From CAZTDU01 sp050248795 (GTDB lineage Bacteria; Pseudomonadota; Gammaproteobacteria; Burkholderiales; SG8-39), in the NCBI GenBank assembly GCA_050248795.1, contig JBFWRS010000015.1, forward strand, positions 21,324 through 85,323: a DNA stretch of 64,000 bases, written 5' to 3'. Positions 8,878 through 17,325 of the stretch are shown here, in pieces. Within the stretch, counting starts at the first letter, position 1; each line of letters opens with the position of its first letter. Below the pieces are notes generated by a model. It did not search any database. It was given only the letters and a program-made list of their open reading frames with translations, and was not told where the DNA came from. The position numbers and the translations under genes were made by a program.

Positions 8878-11061
8878 TTGTCGCTGCATCTCGAACAACT
8901 CAACCCCGAACAGCTCGCCGCCGTCACGCTGCCCGACGAGCACGCGCTGATCCTCGCTGGCGCGGGCAGCGGCAAGACGCGCGTGCTGACCACGCGCATC
9001 GCGTGGCTGCTGAAGAACGGCAATGTCGCGCCCTCCGGCATACTCGCCGTCACCTTCACCAACAAGGCCGCGCGCGAGATGCTGACCCGGCTCTCGGCGA
9101 TGCTGGCCCTGAACCCGCGCGGCATGTGGATGGGCACCTTCCACGGCCTGTGCAACCGCATGCTGCGGGCGCATCACCGCGATGCCGGGCTGCCGCAGAC
9201 CTTCACCATCCTCGACTCGCAGGACCAGCTTGCCGCGGTGAAGCGGATGCTGCGCGCGTTGAACGCGGACGAGGACCGCTTCGCGCCGCGCGAGGTGCAG
9301 TACTTCATCAATGCGCAGAAGGAGGAAGGCCTGCGCGCGGGCGACGTGCCGGTCACCGACGACCGCACGCGGCGCTTCGTCGAGTTCTACGCCGCCTACG
9401 ACGAGCAGTGCCGGCGCGAGGGCGTGGTGGACTTCGCCGAGCTCCTCCTGCGCAGCTACGAGCTGCTGCGAGCCAACGAGCCGCTGCGCGAGCATTACTC
9501 GAACCGCTTTCGCCACATCCTGGTGGACGAGTTCCAGGACACCAACCGGCTGCAGTACCGGTGGCTGCGCCTGCTGGCCGGGAGCAACGCGCTGGTCTTC
9601 GCGGTGGGCGACGACGACCAGTCGATCTACCGCTTCCGCGGTGCCAACGTCGGCAACATGGCGGACCTGGAGCGCGACTACAAGGTGGCGCGCGTGATCC
9701 GGCTGGAGCAGAACTACCGCTCGCAGGGCAACATCCTCGACGCGGCGAACGCGCTGATCGCCAACAACCGGAACCGGCTGGGCAAGAACCTGTGGACTTC
9801 CGCGGGCCAGGGCGACCCCCTGCGCGTCTACGAGGGGGAATCGGACCTCGACGAGGCGCGCTGGCTGGTCGACGAAGTGCAGGCGCTGGCGCGCGAAGGC
9901 ACGCGGCTTGCCGACACCGCGGTGCTGTACCGCTCGAACGCGCAGTCGCGCGTGCTCGAGCACGCCCTGTTCACGCGCGGCATCGCCTATCGCGTCTACG
10001 GCGGCCTCAGGTTCTTCGAGCGCGCCGAGGTGAAGCATGCGCTCGCCTACCTGCGGCTGGTGGCGACGCCCGAAGACGACAACGCCTTCCTGCGCGTGGC
10101 CAATTTCCCGCCGCGCGGCATCGGCGCGCGCACGCTTGAAGCCTTGCAGGACACCGCGAAGTCGCGCGCAACCAGCCTGTGGTCGGCGATGGACGCGCAG
10201 GCCGGGCGCGCCGGGCAGTCGCTGGCGGCGTTCCGCGCGCTGATCGTGAAACTGAAGGACGAGACCGCCGGCCTCGCGCTCGCCGAGATGGTGGAGGCGG
10301 TGGTGGCGGGCAGCGGCCTGGTCGAACACTACAAGACCGAGCGCGAGGGGGCCGACCGGATCGAAAACCTGTCCGAACTGGTGAATGCGGCGGCGGCGTT
10401 CGACGCCGAAGAGCGCGCGCCGGGTACCGAGGAAATGGATCCGCTCACCGCGTTCCTGACGCACGCCGCGCTCGAGGCCGGCGAGCACCAGGCGGGTGAG
10501 GGCCAGGACGCGCTGCAGATGATGACGGTGCATTCGGCGAAGGGGCTGGAGTTCGACGCGGTGTTCCTCACCGGGCTGGAGGAGGGCCTGTTTCCGCACG
10601 AGCAGAGCGTGACCGAGAAGGACGGCCTGGAGGAGGAGCGGCGCCTGGCCTACGTGGCGATCACGCGCGCGAGGAAGCGCCTGTACCTCTCCTTCGCGCA
10701 GACGCGCATGCTGCACGGCCAGACGCGCTACAACCTGCCGTCGCGATTCCTCGACGAGGTGCCCGACGGCCTGCTGAAGTGGCTGACGCCGCGCGTGGGC
10801 CGGCAACGCGGCTTCGCGATGCAGGGCGCGGCGGCCTACGCGCCCGCCGCCGCGCCGAGCCGCGACGCGGGATTCCGCATGGCGCCGCGGAAGGACGTCG
10901 GCGGCTTCAGGGTCGGGCAGAACGTCAGCCACGCCAAGTTCGGTGCCGGCGTCATCGTCGACGCCGAAGGCCAGGGCAACGACGCGCGCGTGCAGGTGAA
11001 TTTCGGCCGCCAGGGCGTGAAATGGCTCGCCCTCAGCGTGGCGAAACTCCAGGCCGCCTGA
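8878..11061 (+). CDS. uvrD: ATP-dependent DNA helicase UvrD/Rep family
   Basis: This superfamily 1A 3'-5' helicase acts in nucleotide excision and mismatch repair. I choose a TTG start at 8878, giving 727 residues that begin MSLHLEQLNPEQLAAV, the usual UvrD opening; no in-frame ATG lies near. Motifs in order are AGAGSGKT (residues 27-34), TFTNKAAREM, DEFQDTN, DDDQSIYRFRGA, QNYRSQ, HSAKGLEFD and VAITRARKRLYLS. The C-terminus ends with a Tudor-like RNA polymerase-binding domain (VGQNVSHAKFGAGVI through VKWLAL), which favours UvrD over Rep. Confidence 0.95.
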   Translation: MSLHLEQLNPEQLAAVTLPDEHALILAGAGSGKTRVLTTRIAWLLKNGNVAPSGILAVTFTNKAAREMLTRLSAMLALNPRGMWMGTFHGLCNRMLRAHHRDAGLPQTFTILDSQDQLAAVKRMLRALNADEDRFAPREVQYFINAQKEEGLRAGDVPVTDDRTRRFVEFYAAYDEQCRREGVVDFAELLLRSYELLRANEPLREHYSNRFRHILVDEFQDTNRLQYRWLRLLAGSNALVFAVGDDDQSIYRFRGANVGNMADLERDYKVARVIRLEQNYRSQGNILDAANALIANNRNRLGKNLWTSAGQGDPLRVYEGESDLDEARWLVDEVQALAREGTRLADTAVLYRSNAQSRVLEHALFTRGIAYRVYGGLRFFERAEVKHALAYLRLVATPEDDNAFLRVANFPPRGIGARTLEALQDTAKSRATSLWSAMDAQAGRAGQSLAAFRALIVKLKDETAGLALAEMVEAVVAGSGLVEHYKTEREGADRIENLSELVNAAAAFDAEERAPGTEEMDPLTAFLTHAALEAGEHQAGEGQDALQMMTVHSAKGLEFDAVFLTGLEEGLFPHEQSVTEKDGLEEERRLAYVAITRARKRLYLSFAQTRMLHGQTRYNLPSRFLDEVPDGLLKWLTPRVGRQRGFAMQGAAAYAPAAAPSRDAGFRMAPRKDVGGFRVGQNVSHAKFGAGVIVDAEGQGNDARVQVNFGRQGVKWLALSVAKLQAA

Positions 11062-11071
11062 CGCTGGCCGC

Positions 11072-11488
11072 TCAGGCGGCCCAGGCGATGACGGCGTAGC
11101 GCGCGAGCCGCCCGGCGGCCATGAAGCCGAGCGCCGCGATCCAGTTCAGCCGCAGCCAGCCCGCCGCGAGGCACAGCGCATCGCCGATCAGCGGCAGCCA
11201 CGCGAACAGCGTCGCCGGCGCGCCGTACCGGCGCAGCCAGGCGAGCGCGCGCGGGTCGAGCTTTTCCTGCGCGCGCGCCGGCACCAGCCGGCCCAGCAGG
11301 TAGGTACTCATGCCGCCGGCGGTGTTCGCCACCGTCGCGGTCGCCACGGCGATCGCCGCATGCTCCGGATACACCTGCAGGTAACCGAACAGCACCGCCT
11401 CCGAGGAAAGCGGCAGCAGCGTCGCGGCGACGAAGCTCGCCGCGAGCAGTCCGGCGAGTCCCGCCTCCGGGGAGAACAGAGTTTCCAC
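11072..11488 (-). CDS. yqaA: YqaA-family inner membrane protein
   Basis: This 138-residue polytopic membrane protein belongs to the small YqaA branch of the DedA/SNARE-associated superfamily. It opens with a hydrophobic stretch (LAGLLAASFVAATLLPLSSEAVLF) in which the LPLSSE motif is the family hallmark. Then come NTAGGMSTYLLGR, a basic amphipathic loop (LDPRALAWLRRYG) and FAWLPLIGDALCLAAGWLR. DedA proteins are linked to lipid scrambling and membrane homeostasis, but YqaA itself has no settled activity. It is divergent from ilvA with only 17 bases between the starts, so the promoters must overlap the two coding starts. Confidence 0.85.
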   Translation of the reverse strand: METLFSPEAGLAGLLAASFVAATLLPLSSEAVLFGYLQVYPEHAAIAVATATVANTAGGMSTYLLGRLVPARAQEKLDPRALAWLRRYGAPATLFAWLPLIGDALCLAAGWLRLNWIAALGFMAAGRLARYAVIAWAA

Positions 11489-11505
11489 TGTGCTACGCTC
11501 GATTC

Positions 11506-13044
11506 ATGAAGCGCGACGACTACCTTGAACGCATTCTGAAGGCGCGAGTCTACGATGTGGCGATCGAATCGCCGCTCGAGGCCGCGCCTGCGCTTTCCAG
11601 GCGCCTCGGCAATCACCTGCTGATCAAGCGCGAAGACCTGCAGCCGGTGTTCTCGTTCAAGTGCCGCGGCGCGTACAACCGCATGGTGCACCTGTCGGCG
11701 GCACAGCGCGCGCGCGGCGTGATCGCCGCCAGCGCCGGCAACCACGCGCAGGGCGTCGCGCTGGCGGCGCAGAAGCTCGGCTGCCGCGCCGTGATCGTGA
11801 TGCCGGTGACCACGCCGCGCATCAAGGTGGATGCGGTCGCGGCGCGCGGCGCGCAGGTGGTGCTGCATGGCGACATGTACTCGGATGCGTATGCGCACGC
11901 GATGAAGCTCAAGCGCAGTCGCGGGCTCACCTTCGTGCACCCCTACGACGACCCTGACGTCATCGCGGGACAGGGCACCATCGGCATGGAGATCCTGCGA
12001 CAGTCGGATCGCCCGATCGACGCCATATTCGTCCCGGTCGGAGGCGGCGGCCTGATCTCCGGCATCGCCGCGTACGTGAAGCGCCTGCAGCCGGGCGTGC
12101 GCGTGATCGGCGTCGAGCCGCGCGACGCCGATGCGATGGCGCGCTCGCTGAAGGCGGGCAGGCGCGTGGTGCTGGATCACGTCGGCCTGTTCGCCGACGG
12201 CGTGGCGGTGAAGCAGGTGGGGCGGGAAACCTTTCGCCTCTGCCGCAGGCACGTCGATGAAGTGGTGCTGGTCGACACCGACGAGATGTGCGCCGCCATC
12301 AAGGACATGTTCGAGACCACGCGCGTGGTGCTCGAACCCGCGGGTGCGCTGGCGATCGCCGGCGTCAAGGCCTGGGTCGGTCGCCGGGGCGCGCGCGGCA
12401 AGACGCTGGTCGCCATCGCCAGCGGCGCGAACACGAACTTCGACCGCCTGCGCTTCGTCGCCGAGCGTGCGGAGGTCGGCGAGCATCGCGAAGCCGTGCT
12501 GGCGGTGACGATTCCCGAGAAGCGCGGCAGCTTCCGCAGGTTCTGCCGGTCGGTGGGTGGGCGCAACATCACGGAGTTCAACTACCGCATGTCGGACGCG
12601 ACCGAGGCGCACATCTTCGTCGGCGTCACGGTGCGCAACCGCGATGAGACCCGGCGCATCGTGCGCGGCCTGCGCCGCGGCGGCTTTCGCACGCTGGACC
12701 TGTCGGACGACGAGGTTGCCAAGGGCCACATGCGGCACATGGTCGGTGGCCATCTGCCGAAGCCGTCGGTCCCGCGTCCCGGTGCGCGCGTGCAGGAGCT
12801 GCTGTACCGGTTCGAGTTTCCCGAGCGGCCGGGCGCGCTGATGCGATTCCTCGATGCGATGAATCCGGGCTGGAACATCAGCCTGTTCAACTACCGCAAT
12901 CTCGGCGCCGACTACGGCAGCATCCTGGTCGGCATGCAGGTGCCGCGCGCGCAGATGACGGAGTTCCGCGGCTTCCTTTCGCGCGTCGGCTATCCGTACT
13001 TCGACGAGACCCGCAATCCCGCCTACAGGCTCTTCCTCGGCTGA
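11506..13044 (+). CDS. ilvA: Threonine ammonia-lyase, biosynthetic
   Basis: IlvA deaminates threonine to 2-oxobutyrate, the first step of isoleucine synthesis. The 512-residue protein is the long, feedback-regulated type. The PLP-binding lysine is in FSFKCRGAYNRM (Lys52), followed by SAGNHAQGVALAA and the glycine-rich phosphate loop VPVGGGGLISGIAAY. Two ACT-like regulatory domains follow from about residue 330 (AVLAVTIPEKRGSFRRF, and FEFPERPGALMRFLD), as in isoleucine-inhibited enzymes. The 3' end overlaps the convergent cyclo-ligase gene by 22 bases. Confidence 0.97.
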   Translation: MKRDDYLERILKARVYDVAIESPLEAAPALSRRLGNHLLIKREDLQPVFSFKCRGAYNRMVHLSAAQRARGVIAASAGNHAQGVALAAQKLGCRAVIVMPVTTPRIKVDAVAARGAQVVLHGDMYSDAYAHAMKLKRSRGLTFVHPYDDPDVIAGQGTIGMEILRQSDRPIDAIFVPVGGGGLISGIAAYVKRLQPGVRVIGVEPRDADAMARSLKAGRRVVLDHVGLFADGVAVKQVGRETFRLCRRHVDEVVLVDTDEMCAAIKDMFETTRVVLEPAGALAIAGVKAWVGRRGARGKTLVAIASGANTNFDRLRFVAERAEVGEHREAVLAVTIPEKRGSFRRFCRSVGGRNITEFNYRMSDATEAHIFVGVTVRNRDETRRIVRGLRRGGFRTLDLSDDEVAKGHMRHMVGGHLPKPSVPRPGARVQELLYRFEFPERPGALMRFLDAMNPGWNISLFNYRNLGADYGSILVGMQVPRAQMTEFRGFLSRVGYPYFDETRNPAYRLFLG

Positions 13045-13616
13045 GGGGCGCGGTACACGCCGGCCTCGGTCACCACCCAGTCCATCGCGATGTCCCATGA
13101 CTGCGGGTGGATGGTTTCCATGCGCCCCATCTCGTAGCTGACGCCGATCACCAGCGGCCGCGTGGCGAGCGCGGCGAGCGTGCGGTCGAAAAAGCCGCCG
13201 CCGTAGCCCAGGCGGTAGCCCTGCGCGTCCCAGCCGTTCATCGGCAGCAGCACCGTGTCAGGAGTGAGTTCGCGCGATTCGGCGGGATACGGAATTCCCA
13301 GCGCGCCCCTGGCGAGCCGGATGCCGGGATGCCATTCGCGGAATACCAGCGGCGTCCTCGGCGCCACCACCACCGGCAGCGCGGTCAGTGCGCCCCGGTC
13401 ACGCAGCGTCTTCGCCAGGTGGCGCGCGTCGTACTCGTTGCGGATCGGCCAGCAGAATGCGACCACCCCGTGGGCCAGCCGCGGAAAGGCGCGCTCGAGG
13501 TTCGCATCGATCGCCGCGCGCATGGCATCGATCGCCGCCGCATCGATCGATTCCCGCGCCGCGAGCAGCCGCGTGCGCTCGGCCTTGCGCCACGCCTTGA
13601 GGGTATCTTCGTCCAT
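13023..13616 (-). CDS. fau: 5-formyltetrahydrofolate cyclo-ligase
   Basis: This enzyme converts 5-formyl-THF to 5,10-methenyl-THF using ATP, recycling an inhibitory folate. The 197-residue protein has the family pattern: an N-terminal basic helix (AWRKAERTRLLAARESID), FCWPIRNEYDARHLA, DTVLLPMNGWDAQGYRLG, and the ATP-binding glycine loop GYGGGFFDRTLA. In many proteobacteria the 6S RNA gene lies immediately upstream, but here only about 20 bases separate it from the divergent slt start, so 6S RNA is not at this site. The 3' end overlaps ilvA by 22 bases. Confidence 0.94.
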   Translation of the reverse strand: MDEDTLKAWRKAERTRLLAARESIDAAAIDAMRAAIDANLERAFPRLAHGVVAFCWPIRNEYDARHLAKTLRDRGALTALPVVVAPRTPLVFREWHPGIRLARGALGIPYPAESRELTPDTVLLPMNGWDAQGYRLGYGGGFFDRTLAALATRPLVIGVSYEMGRMETIHPQSWDIAMDWVVTEAGVYRAPQPRKSL

Positions 13617-13638
13617 GGCTGCATGATATTCTCGGCCG

Positions 13639-15594
13639 ATGATTTTCAGGACTTTGCTGCTGGCGCTTGCAGTCGCCGCGGGGTCCGGCGCCGCGGCGGC
13701 GCAGAAGGCAAAACCTGCCGTCCCTTCAGCGGACGCTGCATTCCGCGCGGCCTATGCAGCGTTCCGCGCCGGTGACGCGATCAAGCTCGCGCGCCATGCC
13801 GAGTTGCTGCAGGGTCATGTGCTCGAGCCGTATGCGGAGTTCTGGCGCATCCGGCTGCGGCTCGACGAAACCACGTCCACGGAAGTGCGGGCCTTTCTCT
13901 CCAGGTACCCAGGAAGCTACCTCGCCGACCTGCTGCGTGCGGACTGGCTGCGCGACCTGGGTCGCCGCGGCGACTGGCAGACCTTCGATCTCGAGCGCGC
14001 GCCGCTGCTGCGGGAAGACGACGAGGTCCGCTGCTACGCGTGGCTGTCGCGCCTGTCGCGCAGGGACGAAACCGCGCTCGAGGAGGCGAAGGAGATCTGG
14101 TCCGAGGCGAAGGACCTGCCCGAGGGCTGCGGCCAGCTCGGCGACGTGCTGGTCGCGCGCGGCGAGTTCAGCACCGAGGACGTATGGCGGCGCGCGCGCA
14201 TGCTGCTCGGCGCGGGCCAGATCACCGCGGCGCGCAGCACGCTCGCTTACCTGCCGGCGGCCGAAGGCGTGGACGACGCCCTGCTCGACCTGGCCGCGAC
14301 CTCGCCGAAGAAGCTGCTCGCAAAGCTGCCGGGGGACCTGGGCAACCGCGCGACGCGCGAGATGGTGATGTTCGCCGTGGTGCGGCTGGCACGCACGCAT
14401 CCGCGCGAGGCGGCGGAAGTGATGAAGGGCACGCTGGGCGGCTTGCTGCCCGCGGCCGATCGCCGGCACGTCTGGGGCTACCTCGCCTACGAGGCGGGCC
14501 GGCGCCTGTACGGCGATGCACTCGACTGGTACGCGCTCGCCGGCAGCGCCGAGCTGACGGATGAGCAGCTGGCATGGAAGGCGCGCAGCGCGCTGCGCGC
14601 CGGCAACTGGAAGTCGGTGCGCGACGCCATCGACAGCATGTCGGCGGCAGCGCACCGCGATCCGGCGTGGAGCTACTGGTACGGCCGCGCACTGCGCGCC
14701 ACGCGCAACCCCGACGGCGCGCGCGCGTATTTCCTGCGCCTTGCGCCACAGCCCCATTTCTACGGCGTGCTCGCCGCCGAGGAACTCGGCGAATCGATGT
14801 ACCTGCCGCCGGTCATGCACGATCCGTCCGAGAAGGAAGTCGCGCAGCTCAGGCGCCACCCGGGCATCGCGCGCGTGCTCGCGCTGTACCGGCTGAACAT
14901 GCGCGCCCACGCGCTGCGCGAATGGGTGTTCACGGTGCGCCAGAAGGATGATCGCGGCCGGATCGCGGCCGCGGAGCTGGCGCGGCGCGCCGAACTCTAC
15001 GACCGTGCCATCAACACCGCCAGCCTGACCACCGAGCGGCACAACTACCGCCTGCGCTACCTGGCGCCTTTCCGCGACGCGTTCCGGCAGCATGCCCAGG
15101 CCTTCGACCTGGAGGAAGCCTGGGTGCTGGGCGTGGTGCGGCAGGAAAGCCGCTTCATCGTCAACGCCAGGTCCTCCGCTGGCGCGCGCGGCCTGATGCA
15201 GCTGATGCCCGCAACGGCGCGATGGGTGGCGAGGCGCACCGGCCTCAAGGGCTACTCGCTGGCGCGCGTGACCGAGGTGGACACCAACGTCTCGCTGGGC
15301 ACGCAGTACCTGAAGTTCGTGCTCGAGGACCTCGGCCATCCGGTGCTTGCCACGGCGGGCTACAACGCCGGGCCGGGGCGCGCGCGCCGCTGGCGCGACG
15401 TGAAGCCGCTCGAGGGCGCCGTCTATGTGGAATCGATCCCCTTCAACGAAACCCGCGACTACGTGAAGCGCGTCATGTCGAACACCATGTACTACTCGGC
15501 GCTGCACGAAGGGCAGATCGTGCCGCTGAAGGAAAGGCTGGGCGTCATTCCGGCCAAGGTCGACGGCGAGCGCTTCAACGAGGCGCTGCCCTAG
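13639..15594 (+). CDS. slt: Soluble lytic murein transglycosylase (Slt70 type)
   Basis: This periplasmic enzyme cleaves peptidoglycan glycan strands with 1,6-anhydro bond formation. The 651-residue protein has a signal peptide (about residues 1-22), a long all-helical superhelical region and a C-terminal lysozyme-like SLT domain. The catalytic glutamate is in RQESRF (about residue 503), followed by SSAGARGLMQLMPATA and ATAGYNAGPGRARRW, all hallmark motifs. The length and alpha-superhelix match E. coli Slt70. The gene is 23 bases from the divergent cyclo-ligase gene and 29 bases upstream of the NDUFA9-like gene. Confidence 0.95.
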   Translation: MIFRTLLLALAVAAGSGAAAAQKAKPAVPSADAAFRAAYAAFRAGDAIKLARHAELLQGHVLEPYAEFWRIRLRLDETTSTEVRAFLSRYPGSYLADLLRADWLRDLGRRGDWQTFDLERAPLLREDDEVRCYAWLSRLSRRDETALEEAKEIWSEAKDLPEGCGQLGDVLVARGEFSTEDVWRRARMLLGAGQITAARSTLAYLPAAEGVDDALLDLAATSPKKLLAKLPGDLGNRATREMVMFAVVRLARTHPREAAEVMKGTLGGLLPAADRRHVWGYLAYEAGRRLYGDALDWYALAGSAELTDEQLAWKARSALRAGNWKSVRDAIDSMSAAAHRDPAWSYWYGRALRATRNPDGARAYFLRLAPQPHFYGVLAAEELGESMYLPPVMHDPSEKEVAQLRRHPGIARVLALYRLNMRAHALREWVFTVRQKDDRGRIAAAELARRAELYDRAINTASLTTERHNYRLRYLAPFRDAFRQHAQAFDLEEAWVLGVVRQESRFIVNARSSAGARGLMQLMPATARWVARRTGLKGYSLARVTEVDTNVSLGTQYLKFVLEDLGHPVLATAGYNAGPGRARRWRDVKPLEGAVYVESIPFNETRDYVKRVMSNTMYYSALHEGQIVPLKERLGVIPAKVDGERFNEALP

Positions 15595-15623
15595 GCGATA
15601 ATCCGGGCAACCGGAGAACGCGC

Positions 15624-16595
15624 TTGAATCATTCCAGCATCCTCGTCCTCGGCGGCTCGGGCTTCATCGGCCGCCACCTGGTGGCAGCGCTTGCGGCGCG
15701 CGGCGCGCGCGTCACCGTGCCGGCGCGCCGCCGCGAACGTGCCAAGCACCTGATCACGCTGCCGACCGTGGATGTCGTTTCAGCGGACGTCTGCGATCCG
15801 CTGGCACTGTCGCGCCTGGTGTCGGGCAAGGACGCGGTGATCAACCTGGTCGGCATCCTGCACAGCCGCCGCGGCCGTCCAGGCGAGCGCGGCCCGAACG
15901 ACTACGGGCCGGACTTCGCGCGCATGCACGTCGAATTGCCGCAGTCCGTCATTGCGGCATGCCGCGAACAGGGCGTGCGCCGGGTGCTGCACATGAGCGC
16001 GCTTGGCGCCTCGCCCGATGCGCCTTCCGAGTACCTGCGTTCCAAGGGCATCGGCGAGCGCGCGATGCTCGCCGCGGAGGACCTCGAGGTCACGGTGTTC
16101 AGGCCCTCCGTGGTGTTCGGCCCGGAGGACGCGTTCCTCAACCTGTTCGCCAGCCTGGCGAGGGTGCTGCCGGTGCTGGCGCTCGCGTGCCCCGAGGCGA
16201 AGTTCCAGCCGGTCTACGTCGGCGATGTGGTGCGCGCCTTCGTCTGCGCGCTCGATGACCGCGAGGCTGCCGGGCGGAGCTTCGACCTGTGCGGACCGAA
16301 GGTCTACACGCTTCGCGAGCTGGTGCAGTACGTCTGCGCGGTCAGCGGCCGGCGGCGGCTGGTGATCGGGCTTCCCGATCGCCTGGCGCGGGTGCAGGCG
16401 CGGCTGATGGAACTCGCGCCCTCGCCGCTGATCACGCGCGACAACCTCGCCTCGATGACGATCCCCAGCACCAGCGATGCACCGATGCCGTACGGCATCG
16501 AGCCGGTGGCGATCGAGCGCGCGGCGCCGGCATGGCTCGCGCCCGCCGGCCCGCGCGAGCGCTACCCGGAAATGCGCCTGCGCGCGCGCCGCTAG
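15624..16595 (+). CDS. NAD(P)-binding oxidoreductase, complex I NDUFA9-like
   Basis: This atypical short-chain dehydrogenase resembles the NDUFA9 accessory subunit of mitochondrial complex I and related bacterial epimerase-like proteins. I place the start at TTG 15624 (product begins MNHSSILVLGGSGFIG), supported by GGAG about 10 bases upstream and by the Rossmann glycine motif at residues 10-16; the product is 323 residues. Other features are VINLVGILHSR, HMSALGASPDAPSEYLRSKG in place of a strict YxxxK, and RPSVVFGPEDAFLN. The substrate is not known. Many betaproteobacteria keep a gene of this type beside cca, as here with one GST between. Confidence 0.85.
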   Translation: MNHSSILVLGGSGFIGRHLVAALAARGARVTVPARRRERAKHLITLPTVDVVSADVCDPLALSRLVSGKDAVINLVGILHSRRGRPGERGPNDYGPDFARMHVELPQSVIAACREQGVRRVLHMSALGASPDAPSEYLRSKGIGERAMLAAEDLEVTVFRPSVVFGPEDAFLNLFASLARVLPVLALACPEAKFQPVYVGDVVRAFVCALDDREAAGRSFDLCGPKVYTLRELVQYVCAVSGRRRLVIGLPDRLARVQARLMELAPSPLITRDNLASMTIPSTSDAPMPYGIEPVAIERAAPAWLAPAGPRERYPEMRLRARR

Positions 16596-16613
16596 GATGC
16601 CTGGCGCCGCCGC

Positions 16614-17264
16614 ATGAGCACCCCTATCCTGGTCATCGGCAACAAGAACTACTCGTCGTGGTCGCTGCGGCCATGGCTGGCGATGAAGTTCCTCGGCATC
16701 GCGTTTCAGGAGTTGCGCATCCCGCTGTACGGCCCCGGCGCGACCGAGGAGATCCGCCGCTACAGCCCGACCGGCAAGGTGCCCTGCCTGGTCGATGGCA
16801 CGGTGCGCATCTGGGACTCGCTCGCGATACTCGAGTACCTGGCCGAATCGCACCCGTTGTGGCCGCAGGATTCCGCGGCGCGCGCGATGGCGCGCTCGGC
16901 GAGCGCGGAGATGCATTCCGGCTTCCAGGAGTTGCGCCAGCACATGAGCATGAATCTGCGCCGGCGCCTCCCCGGCAAGGGGCGCACGCCCGGCGCGCTC
17001 GCCGACGTTGCCCGCATCATCGCGCTGTGGACCGAGTGCCGCGAGAAGCACGGCAGCGGCGGCGAATTCCTCTTCGGTGCCTTCAGCGCGGCCGACGCCA
17101 TGTATGCCCCGGTGGTGCTGCGCTTTCGCACCTACGAGGTCGAGCTTCCGGATGCGTGCCGCAGGTATGCCGAGGCGGTGCTGGCGATCCCGGCGATCGG
17201 TGAGTGGATCGCGGCCGCGGAGGCCGAGATCGAGCGCATCGAGAAGTTCGAGCAGTACGCTTGA
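16614..17264 (+). CDS. Glutathione S-transferase family protein
   Basis: This 216-residue protein has an N-terminal thioredoxin-like fold (about residues 1-85) and an all-helical C-terminal domain. The start motif VIGNKNYSSWSLRPWL is typical of a proteobacterial GST subgroup, with SSW as the likely glutathione-contacting serine region; the cis-proline segment is GKVPCLVDG and the second glutathione site is WDSLAILEYLAE. A hydrophobic core motif (FSAADAMYAPVVLRF) marks the C-domain. Substrate is unknown. It lies between the NDUFA9-like gene and cca on the same strand. Confidence 0.9.
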   Translation: MSTPILVIGNKNYSSWSLRPWLAMKFLGIAFQELRIPLYGPGATEEIRRYSPTGKVPCLVDGTVRIWDSLAILEYLAESHPLWPQDSAARAMARSASAEMHSGFQELRQHMSMNLRRRLPGKGRTPGALADVARIIALWTECREKHGSGGEFLFGAFSAADAMYAPVVLRFRTYEVELPDACRRYAEAVLAIPAIGEWIAAAEAEIERIEKFEQYA

Positions 17265-17325
17265 GGCCGCACCGGGACCGGTCGGCCGCTGCGCCTTGTG
17301 ATCCGCCTGGCCGGGGCGGCAGGCC

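Noticed and set aside
13617..13638. 6S RNA gene beside the 5-formyl-THF cyclo-ligase
   Set aside because: The gap is about 20 bases, so ssrS cannot be here.
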